A stretch of 64,000 bases of DNA from Papilionanthe hookeriana x Papilionanthe teres. Taxonomy: Eukaryota > Streptophyta > Magnoliopsida > Asparagales > Orchidaceae. A program made the translations under genes and the position numbers. The notes under the pieces were generated by a model that saw only the letters and a program-made list of their open reading frames with translations, did no database searches and was not told where the DNA came from. Shown piece after piece: positions 46,510 through 57,770 of this stretch (the first letter of the stretch is position 1; every line of letters starts with the position of its first letter). The stretch covers positions 7,322,090 through 7,386,089 of the forward strand of contig CM040421.1 of NCBI GenBank assembly GCA_022702705.1, given 5' to 3'.

Positions 46510-46900
46510 ACCGCAGTGGACACTATACGTGGACGGAGCTTTCGGAAACTCGGGAGGCGGTGCGGGAATATTACTCATCTCCCGAAGCAAGACATCTTGG
46601 AGTACGGACTTCGCCTAAAATTCCAGGCCACTAATAATGTTGCGGAATATGAAGCACTTAGTTGTCGGATTAAAACTTGCCATGGAGCGTGAAGTACAAA
46701 ATATGATTATCTACACTCGATTCTCGACTCATCGCATCCCAAGTAGAAGGAGAATTCGAGGCTCATAACTCACAAGCGGTGCGGTATCTTGGTACTAGTT
46801 AAAACACTTCTCGCCGAATTGACACATATCAGGTCATTCACATACTTCAGGAGCATAACACCCACGCTGATGCCCTCTCCAAGCTTGCAACATCAACAAC
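46510..46900 (+). pseudogene. Archaeal-type RNase H domain (aRH), broken
   Basis: Second RNase H, the marker of Tat elements: WTLYVDGAFGNSGGGAGILL with the first catalytic Asp (46515-46575), then after a shift LKFQATNNVAEYEAL with the Glu (about 46615-46660) and a KLAMEREVQ-like block. The segment to 46900 ends with a NTHADALSKLA-like block that carries the last Asp. Confidence 0.85.
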
Positions 46901-47049
46901 TGGAGATCTCTACAAAAGAAGGTGTATTGAGGAGATACATTTTCCCAGTATTCAGGGTCCGTGGGTGATATTATCTATAGATGACCCGGGGAAGACATCA
47001 TGGATGGACCCCATCATATCCTTCCTCCAGAGACGGAACAACGCCGGAT

Positions 47050-48240
47050 GATACTACTTCATCGATTCGTCTCCGACGCATGGCCGCCAACTTCATCCTC
47101 ATAGGGGATGAGTTGTATAAGAAAGGCGTTCGTAGGTCCATACCTTAAGTGTCTTCCACCATACGAAGCTAATTACGCTACGAGAGGTTCATTCCGAATA
47201 TGTGGGGAACATCTCGGAGGAAGGGCTCTTGCTTTCAAAATAATGAGACAAGGTTTCTATTGGCCCACGATTAAGCAAGATGCATTAGAATTTGTGCAAA
47301 AATGCAAGAGTTGTCAATTACACTCCAATCTAACGCATGCACCCCCAGTAGAACTCACATCTTTTCTGAGTCATTGGTCTTTCGCTCAATGGGGGTTAGA
47401 CATCATGGGACCATTTCCGATAGCTGCTTGGACAACGTAAGTTCATCATCTTAGTGCATCGATTATTTCACCAAATGGGTAGAAGCGAGCCACTTGCTAA
47501 GATCAACTGAAGCAAATGCTAAACGAGTTTGTACGGAAAAATATCATCCGTCGCTTCGGGCTTCTGCAAAGATTATCACCGACAATGGGACTCGATTCAT
47601 CTGGAAGAATCTTCACGGCATTACGCAAGGATCTTCACATTCGGTTAGTGCATGCTCGCGTGGCGCATCCCCAAACGAATGGGCGGACGGAGGTAACAAA
47701 TCAAACGGTGCTAAAAGGGTTGAAGACTCGTCTTGAGAAGGCTGGAGGGCGAGTGGGTAGAAGAGTTGCACAATGTCCTCCGGGCACTATCGCACCACCA
47801 CACGAACTCCAGTCGGGAAACTCCATATAACTTGTGTTTTGGCACGAGGTCGTCATCCCTGTTGATATCGGAGTTCCAAACCCACGAGTTAAAACTTTCG
47901 ACTCGGATAGCGATGAAGAAAAGCTCCGACAACGGTTGGATCTTCTCCCGGAAATGCGTGATGTGGCCTACCTTAGAGGCGCTTCCTACCACCAAAGAGT
48001 TGCTCGTCATTTCAGCCAGAAGGGTTAAGCCTCGACCTATCTCCATCGATGATTTAGTCTTGCGTAGTATTGAAGCCGCTGGTCATGGTCCCCGACGCAA
48101 CAAATTATCTCCTCTGCGGGAAGGCCCATATGTCGCGGTAGCCATGATCAAACACTGGAACCTTCAAACTTAAAGATTCGGATGGGAGAATACGCCCGAA
48201 CTTGGAATGTCGAAAACCTTCGCAAATACTATCGGTAACA
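47050..48240 (+). pseudogene. Tat integrase, broken
   Basis: N-terminal HHCC region (CGEHLGG, CKSCQLHSN), the catalytic core with WGLDIMGPFPIA (first Asp), TDNGTRF (second Asp) and HPQTNGRTEVTNQ (Glu in GRTE), then the C-terminal SLREGPYVAV-like block. These blocks lie in at least five frames. A family-typical C-terminus ends near 48240 with the WNVENLRKYY-type motif. Confidence 0.88.
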
Positions 48241-49054
48241 CACAAGTTTTATAATATGTTTGTTAGTAATGTATCTCGAACTTATTAAATACTCGATTTA
48301 TTTTACAAAAGAGAATATCTTTAAAAAGTATAACGACTCATCCATGAGTTACTTTACTGCTCTGGACGAGAAGTGCACAACTCCGGTTGTATCTTGGTCA
48401 GAGCATGACCGATCCCAGGGGGATTTGGTTTGACCTCTTCCATAAGAGTTAACATCGCAGAGTTTGCACTCTGATAAACAACTCTGGATAGGTTAACAGT
48501 CCTTGGTGGACTACAGTTGATCCCTTCCACACAGGTTTATAAGCGAGCAATGCTCCAGCAAACAACCTCGGATGGGTTAATAAATCCTTAGTGGACCTCC
48601 TTTGGCTCTGGTCATACAGGTTAACATCATCGAAGTAAAACTTTGATCCATAGCCTCGACCAAGCCAAAAGTCCTCGCCGATTTATCCCCGCGTGAACTC
48701 TCCCACATGTGAGAACTTCCAAGATATCTTTATCCACTTGTGGAATACAAGGAAAACATATTTCAACAACATCGTAGAAGGGAAGAAAATGTACTCGAGG
48801 GGCAAATAGCTAACGAGAATCTAACAATCAAACAAAATAACCAACATGCGTCACATACAACATTATTACAACAATTAGTAAGGTCCAATCGATGCGACAA
48901 AAGCAACACATTACAAGCATGAAAGGAAGAATAAAGCACTAATCAACGTCGATATTCTCCTCTCGCCCCCTCTTCATCATAGAAATGCACTTTCCTCGGT
49001 TCGCTCTCTACGTCTTCACCGTCGGAATGCGAGGAAGAATCCTTCGAAGCTTTG

Positions 49055-50638
49055 CTAGGAGTAAGCCCTTCCACTTGTAATCCACGTTCGACGTTGCACC
49101 GCTCGGCTCCCCTTCATAAACCCCGGATGAATCCTTCCTCGGTGAACCACTTTTGATGCTCCTTCACCTCGACATCGAAGCATCCGATCACGAGCCTCTT
49201 GAACACGATCTCGAATGATAGTCTTAAACTCTAACGAGTTCTTGAAGTCCTCAACCGCTTTACGGCCGAACTTCGAAGCATCAACTTCTTTTGTAGACTT
49301 CAAAAGTTGAATATCCTCTTCTTGAGCTAACACAGTTGATTTAAGAGCTCTCACACTCTTATTACTTTCGCGAAGGCTGGCTCGTGCTTCCACTAACCCC
49401 TCTCGGGTTTTCTCTAGATCCTGAAGCTGCAATGAGAGGGAGGTTGCCATTGTTGAAAGTTACGTCACGCACTCGTCAGTCGTGATTCCGGAGATGTAAC
49501 TTTTCAACCTCGGATTCATACAGACGCTTGTACTCGCCACGAAATATTTAATCTTAACAAACTCGAATTCCGGTTCTCGATGCCGATTGCCGACCCCTTA
49601 TGAATTTCCATCATGTTATCCACCTAAAGAAAAGAAATTTGGGTCGGATATATAAAATAATACGATGATGAGAAGATAAAAGAAACTTACCGAACTCTCG
49701 GCTCAGAGAGCCGAGTACATTCATGAGATAAGACACTCTCGGGAATACGAATAGTCGAAGGACTTGGCGAGGGATCTCACGATGCTTTAACTTTCTTTTG
49801 TTTTTGAGCGGTATTTCACGAGTCATCGCTCGTTGGAAGGCTGCTTTAAGGGTTACGCGAGAGCTGCTCGGAAGGTCGTTTCTTAGACTTCTTTAATATC
49901 ATAGCCGTAGACAGATTACGGTTGAAAAGAAAGTTTGACCTTGAATAATGATTCCTCACTCACAAATTTGTAAATGTATTGCGTCTCAAACAACAACTCC
50001 TTAAAATCATGAAATCCGCATCATCTGCAATATTCCATCTTCGGTAGTTTGAAGAGAGACGGACAAAGGTTGAAACTTTCCTTGCCTCTCGCGGAGCCCA
50101 CGATCATTCTTTACAAAAGAAAAATCTTACGGACCATTGTCGTATTGGTTCCTTTAAGCGAAAATCCAACGTCTTTTGCTTAAAAATTATACGACCATGT
50201 GTATCACTAAAAAACCCGCACGATCGTGCCAAAATTCTTGGAGTTAGCGTCGACCCACGACTCTGAAGAAAACAATCAATCCGATAATTCACGTAACCAC
50301 CGACAAGACAATTGAGCAATGCAAACACCGAACGCTTTCATTATTTCAATAAACTCAGGTGCGGGTGGAAATCGAAGACCAGCTCTCAAGGCTGCCTCGT
50401 GAATAGCGATATATCCAGAAGGAGGAGAATACGCTCGATCATTTGAAGTTGGCAATTTTACCACCATATCGATCGGGAAGTAATATTTCTTTCGAAAAAA
50501 GATTAAGTCGCTATCCGTCGAAATTGATACGGCATCCTTTGGAGTTCGACTTTTCTGCGGTTCTCGGTAGAACGGGGTTCTCGAATTGTCGTCATTTCGC
50601 ATGATGTCTCGCGATGCCGATATGCCACGACGTTTCAC
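49055..50638 (-). pseudogene. Antisense ORF of Tat element (plant-transposon-protein-like), broken
   Basis: A gene on the strand opposite to pol, as in other Tat retrotransposons. The first open part, 50638-50276 (120 codons), reads PSGYIAIHEAALRAGLRFP, then EFIEIMKAFGVCIAQL. This block is characteristic of the plant transposon/gag-like domain. The frame shifts near 50290 and continues in pieces (50328-50104, 49826-49611). The last part, 49450-49055, is a long coiled coil (LQDLEKTREGLVEARASL..., AVEDFKNSLEFKTIIRDRVQEA). The role of these proteins is unknown. Breaks prevent a full product. Confidence 0.75.
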
Positions 50639-50930
50639 GCGACGGTTCGTCGCGACGCTTCACAACAATGATATGTCGCGATGCTTCACGACAACGATTT
50701 GCCGCAACGCTTCACAGCAACAGTATGTCGCGACAGCACTTCACCGCAAAAGTTTGCCGCAACACTTCGCCGCAACGCTTCGTCGGTACACTTCTCCGCA
50801 ACTCTTCGTCACAACGGATTGCCGCAACACTTCGCCGGGTCACCTCGCCGCAACACTTCGTCGGGACGCCTCTCCACGACTTTGCACCGCAACACTTGTC
50901 TGCTACTGCGCCGCATGACTTTGCTACCGC
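50610..50930. repeat. Degenerate minisatellite (CGCCGCAACACTTCG type)
   Basis: Roughly fifteen imperfect copies of a unit near GCCGCAACACTTCRYCG spaced 15-27 bp apart. Several frames stay open through it on both strands (50586-51090) and are artefacts. Confidence 0.8.
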
Positions 50931-51029
50931 AACTCTATACTGCATACGCAGGATGTCTTTCTCATACTCTTCACTTGTGATTAACTTTCATCATCCATGG
51001 ACTCTATTTATAGGCTTGGGATATGTTAT

Positions 51030-51205
51030 AACATTAAAAAGCAAAAAACGGCAGCCATTAAAACAAAAAGCAAAACAACGGCCAATTTAAAAAACAAAAA
51101 CAAAAACGGTAGCGATTAAAACAAAAAACAAAAAACGGCAGCCATTAAAAAAAAAAAAAACAAAAAAAAAACAAAACGACAGCTCATTAAAAAAAAAAAA
51201 AGTTT
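51030..51205. repeat. A-rich repeats with AACGGCAGCCATTAAAA
   Basis: At least five copies of an AACGGCAGCCATTAAAAC-type unit, spaced about 30-35 bp apart in A-rich sequence. Confidence 0.75.
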
Positions 51206-51516
51206 CTGCAATATATATAGTTTATATCATTAGATATATATTAAATTATATAGCAGTTTTATGTATAACAGAAATTAATTTGCTTATATAAATATAACAT
51301 GTTATATATTGTAACTTCTTAATTTTTAATGACTAGAATTTAAACATACTATAACTTTATGGGGGTTATACTTTTACCTTTTAAATGACAGCTTTTTGAA
51401 GTTAAAGAGATAATAATTTTAGTTTTTCTCTCACGTTTCGCTTCTCTATATTAGTTTTGTTGTTCAGATTCTGTTAAAAAATAAAAAATAATAATAAAAA
51501 AAAGATTTTAAACTAC

Positions 51517-51583
51517 CTGGAGGAGGGATCGAACTCCCCCTCGCAACTCCAAGCAAAGGGACGCAGCCACTAGGCTGGGATGA
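51517..51583 (-). other. tRNA-like segment with pol III A and B boxes
   Basis: On the - strand CAGCCTAGTGG (51577-51567) fits the A box, and AGTTCGATCCC (51535-51525) fits the B box, about 31 bp apart. The acceptor stem does not close, so it is not a tRNA gene. It is likely a SINE head or a tRNA-derived relic. Confidence 0.4.
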
Positions 51584-51738
51584 CTTTTTGTACAAAAAAA
51601 ATGGTTTTGTATAATATTAATATAAAATTTCGAAGAATATTATATATATATATAAATACACACACTCACACACGCTTGCTCCGGACTTTGATATTTTCGG
51701 ACTACAAATATGAGGTTGCCCGAAAATAGGGGGGCAAC

Positions 51739-52579
51739 TGATACACCACCAATAAATTTCATCATCAGGCACGGATCTCGAAGCAGGACACGAATCTCGA
51801 TGCAATCTTTTGAAGCGAAACATTCGAATCGTGATAAAAAATCATTCATAGCTTCGATTTCAGCAACCTTATAATCAAACCGAGCCGAGCTCGATGAAAC
51901 GGACCCGATGATATCGAGATTAGTCGATCCGAGATCAAATTAAGCCGAATCGAGTCATTAAACCACTTTTGAAAGCTTTTCGGACACATTAGAAGGCCAA
52001 ATGGATGTCGACGAGTGGCAAGCCCATACTCGAATCGAGCGTCTCGACAAGACGAATCCAACGAGCCCAAGATCACTCAATTCCGACATCATTAAGGCCA
52101 TCAAATGCTCCGTCAACGTTGTCCGATCGAGGAGCCCTACGAGCCGTCCGATCAAAATGCGTGCATTAATTGCACGCTAGAGCACTATAAATGAGCCTCG
52201 ACTCTCACGTGAGAGGGGAGCCAAAGAGAGAATGCGAACTCTTGAGAAGAAGAATCGGCTACGCATCCTCGCCGACCGCCGTCGACCACCGCCGGCCGCC
52301 GTCGACCACCGTCAATCAGATCACTCGTCGATCGACGTTGTAATCTACATCATACGATTACCCTTCCCGTCCGTGGGACGAGGGATTCTGTAAAAGTCGA
52401 TTAATAGTGGATTTTCGCAAGCGAGCCGGGCCCGTGGTTTTTCCCTTTACGGGTTTTCCACGTAAAAATTTACGAGTCACTGCTTTCTTCATTTTCATCT
52501 GTGTGCGTCTTTGAATTCTCGTACAATACTAAGACGATAATCTGTTACTCTACCGCCGCGAATTTTCTAGCACGTATCA
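51739..52579 (+). repeat. 3' LTR of the Tat element
   Basis: Starts TGATACACC after a G-rich purine tract and ends GTATCA. Very similar to 41922-42787, with many one-base indels. Confidence 0.9.
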
Positions 52580-52663
52580 ATATATATATATATATATATA
52601 TACCCGCAAATTGATCACCACTTTCTCTTTCATTTCCCTCATTTCCATCGTATAAGAGAGGAC

Positions 52664-53015
52664 TTGAGGATTCTTTGGCAAACCTTGGTTGGGTTCAACT
52701 ATGCCAACACGAGGAATGAGCTTCGGGGTTGTATCAATGATGTGGAAGCCATGAGGGACTTTCTCGTTCATCGCCTCGGATTCGATGCCGCAGATATAGT
52801 CATCCTTATTGATGAGGCAGGAGCAAAGATGCTTCCCACCGGCACTAATATTCAACAGACATTAAAGTATATGATTGATCAGGCTAAGCTAGGTGATATC
52901 CTGCTTTTTCACTATAGTGGTCATGGGACACTCATACCACCCCTGAAACACCAATATGCTAGTCCCAGCCACCACGTCGAGGCCATTGTTCCATCGGATT
53001 TCAATCTTATAACTG
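52664..53015 (+). pseudogene. Metacaspase-9-like exon 1, start codon lost
   Basis: Second, divergent copy of the metacaspase N-terminal exon. It contains NYANTRNELRGCINDVEAMRD, LLFHYSGHGT with an intact catalytic His motif, and VEAIVPSDFNLIT, then ends in a good phase-1 donor (ACTG|GTACAA). The region that holds the ATG in the left copy is shortened here, leaving no in-frame ATG. Upstream homology to the left copy continues for about 50 bp in inverted orientation. No second exon with the catalytic Cys is visible to the right; a Harbinger element starts 106 bp downstream. It is a relic of a once intact gene. Confidence 0.75.
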
Positions 53016-53435
53016 GTACAATCTAATATATATATATATAGTATTTCAAACCAAAACGAGCCGATTAATACTGATTAATATAATACTATTCATTAGTATA
53101 AAAGACTTTTGGAAGATTTAGGGTCTGTTTGGTTAGATTTGCTCAACATGACATTTCATTGTACTATGTCTGTCAGAAATAGCTGAGGAACACTAATTAT
53201 CTGTTTGGATTCTGAATTGTGGGAAAACAATTATGAAGTGAGAAAATGACCAGTACTCTTCGTTTATTAAAAGCTGTTTTAAAATTTTGATATATTTATA
53301 TAGTATACAGTATTTGCAAATGAAATTTTTTTAAAAAATTTTATATTTTAAATATACAAACTAATAAATTTAAATTATATATTTTTTAATTTTTATATTT
53401 TAAATATATATTTACTAGCTTTATTATATCTAGAT

Positions 53436-53618
53436 TATATAGTAAATTATTGTTTCAATGCAATAATTCACTATATAGATGAAATTATTTAAATATATTA
53501 ACAAAATATTTACATGCTTTATTATAACTTAATTTAATATATTAATAAAATATTTACGAGCTTTATTGTATCTAGATTATATAGTGAATTATTGCTTAAT
53601 GCAATAATTCACTATATA
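53436..53618. repeat. Tandem hairpins in the Harbinger element
   Basis: Two copies 142 bp apart. The second (53578-53618) is a perfect 17-bp stem, TATATAGTGAATTATTG, with a 7-nt loop; the first (53436-53477) has one mismatch. They are embedded in a repeat ATTTACGAGCTTTATTATATC. Confidence 0.8.
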
Positions 53619-54031
53619 AATGAAATTATTTAAGTATATTAATAAAATATTTACGAGCTTTATTATATCTTAATTTAATTTAATAATAAAATATTTACGA
53701 GACTTGATTATATCATATTTTTAATAAAATATATATTTGGAAATTTTTATTTTTAAATAGATTGTTCTAATTAATAAAACATTTATGAGACTTTAAAAAA
53801 TATGTAAGCTAAATAATATATCTACATATTTTAAAAGTATTAAAATTTTTTAATCTATAAAAGTACTTCTTTTAGTTTCATATTGTTTAGATATCTTATA
53901 TATTAAGAGCATTAAAAATTTTTTATTTTTAAATCGTATGTCTACACAAGATCCGAAATGAAAACACATCGAAGAACGATTGCATATCTCGAAAAAGTCA
54001 TAGTAGTTTTACAACAAAACATATAATCCTC

Positions 54032-54271
54032 TTAAGCATGTAGTAGCGACGGTAGAGTGAAAAAAAGCAGTAGGACTATTCCAACAACAACCAACAATAT
54101 AATAATGTTCACTTTAGTTTTGAGATCTTGTAACTCCGTGTCACTCCGTCTTCCGTTGTGGTCGTACACTCCTAGCATCGGACTCATGAGAATGCAGTAA
54201 ACTATCTGCCCATCGGAAGAAGCCGCACTTGCTCCGGAATGTTCAGAGGACATGCATAAAACTTTCGACAA
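54032..54271 (-). CDS. Small hypothetical protein with C-terminal membrane segment
   Basis: A 79-codon frame inside the Harbinger element: a polar Ser-rich N-terminus (SSEHSGASAASSDG), a middle with NGRRSDTELQDLKTK, and a C-terminal hydrophobic stretch NIIILLVVVGIVLLLFF, a plausible tail anchor. I do not recognise a family. It could be the end of a captured host gene, since upstream frames at 54440-54280 begin MSSKDVGYLSPIAMSPWSQ. It could also be chance. Nothing shows that it is expressed. Confidence 0.25.
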   Translation of the reverse strand: MSKVLCMSSEHSGASAASSDGQIVYCILMSPMLGVYDHNGRRSDTELQDLKTKVNIIILLVVVGIVLLLFFTLPSLLHA

Positions 54272-54519
54272 AAGCTATGCGACTGTCGTGATGCCAAAGA
54301 GATGTCTGCGACCACGGTGACATAGCGATCGGCGAGAGGTAGCCGACGTCTTTGGAGCTCATGTTTACACGAAATGCAAGCACATATGCGAGCTTAATTA
54401 ATTTGAGTATCAAATGATCAAACAAAATGAAAATAATCAAGCTAGAGTGTAGAATTGTAAATAATGTGAAGTAAAGTGCTCAGAAAGAATGTAAAAGACA
54501 TACATTAGCCTCTGCTCAA

Positions 54520-54700
54520 CAAAATCACTCTCCAACTAACAAGCGAGTAATGTCTTCTCGAAGAGCTGCCATTTCGTTTGCACCCTCCCCATCTTTCATG
54601 CAAATTGCTGCATCTTGTTGTTCTCCTCCCTTGGTGGAGACTGTTCAATGCAGTCCTCAAAACCTTCGACTGTAGCAACCTCGTCATTTTGATCTTTAAC
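54520..54700 (-). pseudogene. Harbinger transposase C-terminal remnant
   Basis: On the - strand GEGANEMAALREDITRLL matches GEGAREMAELREEITAAL at the end of the 1.4-kb transposase remnant. Everything upstream of this tail is missing. Confidence 0.65.
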
Positions 54701-55059
54701 TATGAAATAGTTCAACAAACATATGCATAACTGGACTAATATGATTTCAATTGCGAAATAATAAAGTGAAAATGCTATAAAGACAAAGGAACACATAAAT
54801 TTACATGTTTCGGTCAAATTGACCTACGTCCACGGGAAATGAGTATTATATCTTCATTAATGAAACTTTTGAACATGTACATAGCTTCTACAAATAGATT
54901 CTAAACAGCCAACCCCGTTTTAACAGGAAAACAACATACAATGCTCGACACACCCATAATAAGTCAAAAACAACTAGTATTTCAAATAATTTTTCTTCCA
55001 GCGACAAATATACACCATGCTCAATGAAACTGTACTTCAATTCTGCACATAACAATTCT

Positions 55060-55275
55060 ATACTCTCAAATATGCTACACTGCACTGCAAACCATAGCAA
55101 CAAATATTCCCAAATAGTGAAGCTCTGAATATTTGTTGATATACCATACATAACACTGCACTGCAAACCACAGCAAAATATACCAAAAATAGTGGAGCAC
55201 TGCACTACAAATATTCATATCAACAAAATTGCACTGCACTACAAAACTGCACTGCACTACAAAATATTCCCAAAC
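55060..55275. repeat. ACTGCACTGCAAA-type direct repeats
   Basis: Five or more copies of GCACTGCACTACAAA/GCACTGCACTGCAAACC, interspersed with ATATTCCCAAA. They make the local frames cysteine- and valine-rich. They lie within the Harbinger element. Confidence 0.7.
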
Positions 55276-56892
55276 CTTGTACTGATACTCCCAACCTTGG
55301 CAATATGAGGCTATTGAACACATGAATCATTTGAAAACTTTCAATCCAAATCATTTCAATCCCATAGCTAAAAATAGATAAGAATTTAAGCAGTTCATGT
55401 TTGATTAACAAACAGTAAAGAGAAAGCCCAAATACAGAACTACAGTTTTACTGCAGTTTTACTGCTATATACAGTTCATTTCAATCCCAATGCCCAAATA
55501 CAGTTCATTTTAATCCCAATGCTGCATCTATGTTAAAGCCAGAATTCGAGCAAAGGTAAGCATAGAACTGTAGTTTTACTGCTATATAAATAGAATTCGA
55601 GCTAAATTCCAAATACTGCAGGTCAACCAATGTATTTACACACCTAAACCTAGTGTTCCCACACTTCTTCCTTTTACGATTTCTTTTTTTATAATGACTG
55701 CATTCCTTATCATCACTGTCTTCATGCCAATTGTATCAAAGATAGTTTACAGGTAATAAAAAAATTGATAAATTCAACCAGCATAGACCCAAGTGCAAAC
55801 CATTAAACATTTCTCATAATAAAATGTAATAAATAATAGCAATCTGCAGAAGTTGCAAGTATGCACAAACAACAACACCATGGATTAAGCTTTGAGATTT
55901 CACTAGCAGAAAGAGACCAAATTAGAACTGCTAGAACAACACCAGAACTCAAAAAATTAATCACAGGTTCAGCCAGCTCTGTAAAGAGCCCCCGGGATGA
56001 CAAAATTTACTTCAATAAATAGATATAACAACACCAGACTGTGAGCTCAATGAATAGATGTTAGGAGCAGTGGAAAAAAATTTACTTCCAAATTGTCGTG
56101 ACCCAATCCGGGTCCACTGCAATGCAGGGATGATCTCACAACAAATGCGGTAACACATTGAACGATCATCAGTGGATGATCTTATTTCAATATTTTTATA
56201 GCATAGAAATTTTTAATAGAACTGCTAGCGTAGAACACAGCAGCTAATAAAACAAAACAGTCCACAAATCCTTTTCAGATTAGGGAGCTAAAAATTTTTA
56301 ATCCATTTCAGATTTTGAACATTTTGTACCATATAACACAGCAGGCAAAAGATTGAGATAAGAACTGATAAAATCCTATAGGAACATAAATAAAAACTGC
56401 CATAGATCTTCCCTGTATGATCTTAGTAGAGAAAATTTCAATCACATTTCATAGAATAGAGAAATAAAGGTACCATAAATCTGGATTCATGCTTCCAACT
56501 ACTCAAGATCGAGGATATAACGAAAGATGTTGCAGGAAGGAACGAGAAAGAGGGAGGGAGAGGGGGACGGAGCCTCAAAAGAGAAGGATACCAGTTAGAT
56601 CGGAGGTATGCGACCTTTGATTTGTTTCTCTGTGGAGAACCGCTGCAGATCTCGCGAGAAGATCTAGGGCGGAAAAGGAGATCGGGAGCTCAGACCACGG
56701 GAGCACGGGCGAGCGAGGGCAACGAAAGGAAAAAGCTGAATGGAATTCGGGGCCGCGGGGTTTATCCCGCGGCCCGCTTTTGCTCGGCTTCGCGGCGAAG
56801 CACTGCAAATTTCCCTCTAATCGAACCCGCGGCGCAAGAATTTGCGGCGCTTTGCCGTGCAGCTGCGCAAAAAAGCGGAACCAAACAGGCCC

Positions 56893-57770
56893 TTATATAC
56901 ATACCACTAAGAGGAAACTACTTTCTTCATATTTTGATGTTTTACAAAGTACATCTACTTATAGGAATACCACATCCTAAATAAGAAAATTACCTAATTG
57001 CTTATATTTTGAATTAACATAATTGCTTATATCTTAAATAAAAATTTACCTCATTACTTACAGCTATTTCTTATTATATTACATAGATAATTATGCAAGA
57101 TTTGTACAACTGCATGCTAGTCTATAAAAGGAAAAGACATTATATTACATAGATAATTATGCAAGATTTGTACAACTGCATGCTAGTCTATAAAAGGAAA
57201 AGACATTAATGTTGTAAATCAAATTGAATTTTCAACATTTACATATCTAACATCTAAATTTTAAGTTTTATATATATGCCACCTTCTCTATGCATTAAAG
57301 TTGTATAATTTAATTTGTAAATATTAAAATAATGATTTTTTTTTATGTGACTAAAGAGTTGAGTGGTATATATATAAGAAAATAAATTTTATAAATTGGA
57401 TATGCAAATCAATTTTTGCCCGAGCCTATGAGGTTGGGCTGATTTCTCTCTCCTGATATTCTGATATATAAGTGAGGATGATTTGACTATTTATACATGA
57501 CGATTACTCGTACTTCATATAATTTGGTGACTGTTATTTATTTATTTATTTAACTGAGAAAAAATTCTTCCATTAATGTTCATAATTAGAATTTTTCTTA
57601 AATAAGCTCATTAAAAATTTTTGTTCGAGCTTTTGTTTCTCTCCCCCATTTTTGTAATTGAAAATGATATATCTATTTTTAAATGATGATCATTCATTTT
57701 TGTCATTAGGATTTGGAGAGATCACGCAAAGCCTGTTGAACTTTCCTCCACAAATTGGATGTTAATTTGA
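56893..57770. other. Flank between Harbinger and Athila elements
   Basis: AT-rich, with no gene. It contains the exact 66-bp tandem duplication. Confidence 0.4.
57073..57204. repeat. Exact tandem duplication, 2 x 66 bp
   Basis: Copies 57073-57138 and 57139-57204 are identical by eye; each begins ATTATATTACATAGATAATT and ends GGAAAAGAC. Confidence 0.9.

Larger units (their letters stand above)
48241..51738. other. Tat 3' spacer
   Basis: About 3.5 kb between integrase and 3' LTR. It contains tandem-like direct repeats with GGTTAACA/CCTTGGTGGAC motifs (48410-48620), the antisense reading frame (50638-49055), a minisatellite (50610-50930), A-rich repeats (51030-51200) and a tRNA-like segment (51517-51583). 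A purine tract (AAAATAGGGGGGCAAC) precedes the LTR. Confidence 0.7.
41922..52579 (+). mobile_element. Ty3/Gypsy retrotransposon, Tat lineage, with antisense ORF
   Basis: A 10.7-kb element with two LTRs (866 and 841 bp), primer-binding site, gag, pol and a long 3' non-coding region. Order: gag, protease, reverse transcriptase, RNase H, a second (archaeal-type) RNase H, integrase; then a 3.5-kb spacer with an antisense reading frame and a minisatellite; then a purine tract and 3' LTR. The dual RNase H and the antisense ORF after pol are hallmarks of the Tat clade. LTRs are similar but carry many single-base gaps and substitutions. All genes are frame-broken. It sits between two head-to-head metacaspase relics. 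Confidence 0.9.
53121..56892 (-). mobile_element. PIF/Harbinger deletion derivative with intact ends
   Basis: A 3,772-bp element with terminal inverted repeats GGGTCTGTTTGGTT / GGGCCTGTTTGGTT and a TTA target duplication (53118-53120, 56893-56895), the diagnostic for PIF/Harbinger. It keeps only the tail of a transposase gene (about 54700-54520, - strand), related to the tail at 1470-1390. The rest is AT-rich repeats, a membrane-protein-like ORF, simple repeats and a GC-rich right end. It must be mobilised by an enzyme from another copy, if at all. Confidence 0.85.

Noticed and set aside
50586..51090. Arg/Thr-rich ORFs up to 158 codons
   Set aside because: Open through the minisatellite in several frames at once.
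52577..52855. ORF opposite to the metacaspase exon
   Set aside because: Antisense shadow of the + strand exon.
56575..56984. ORFs at the right end of the Harbinger element
   Set aside because: GC-rich terminal sequence including the TIR; no domain and overlapping strands.
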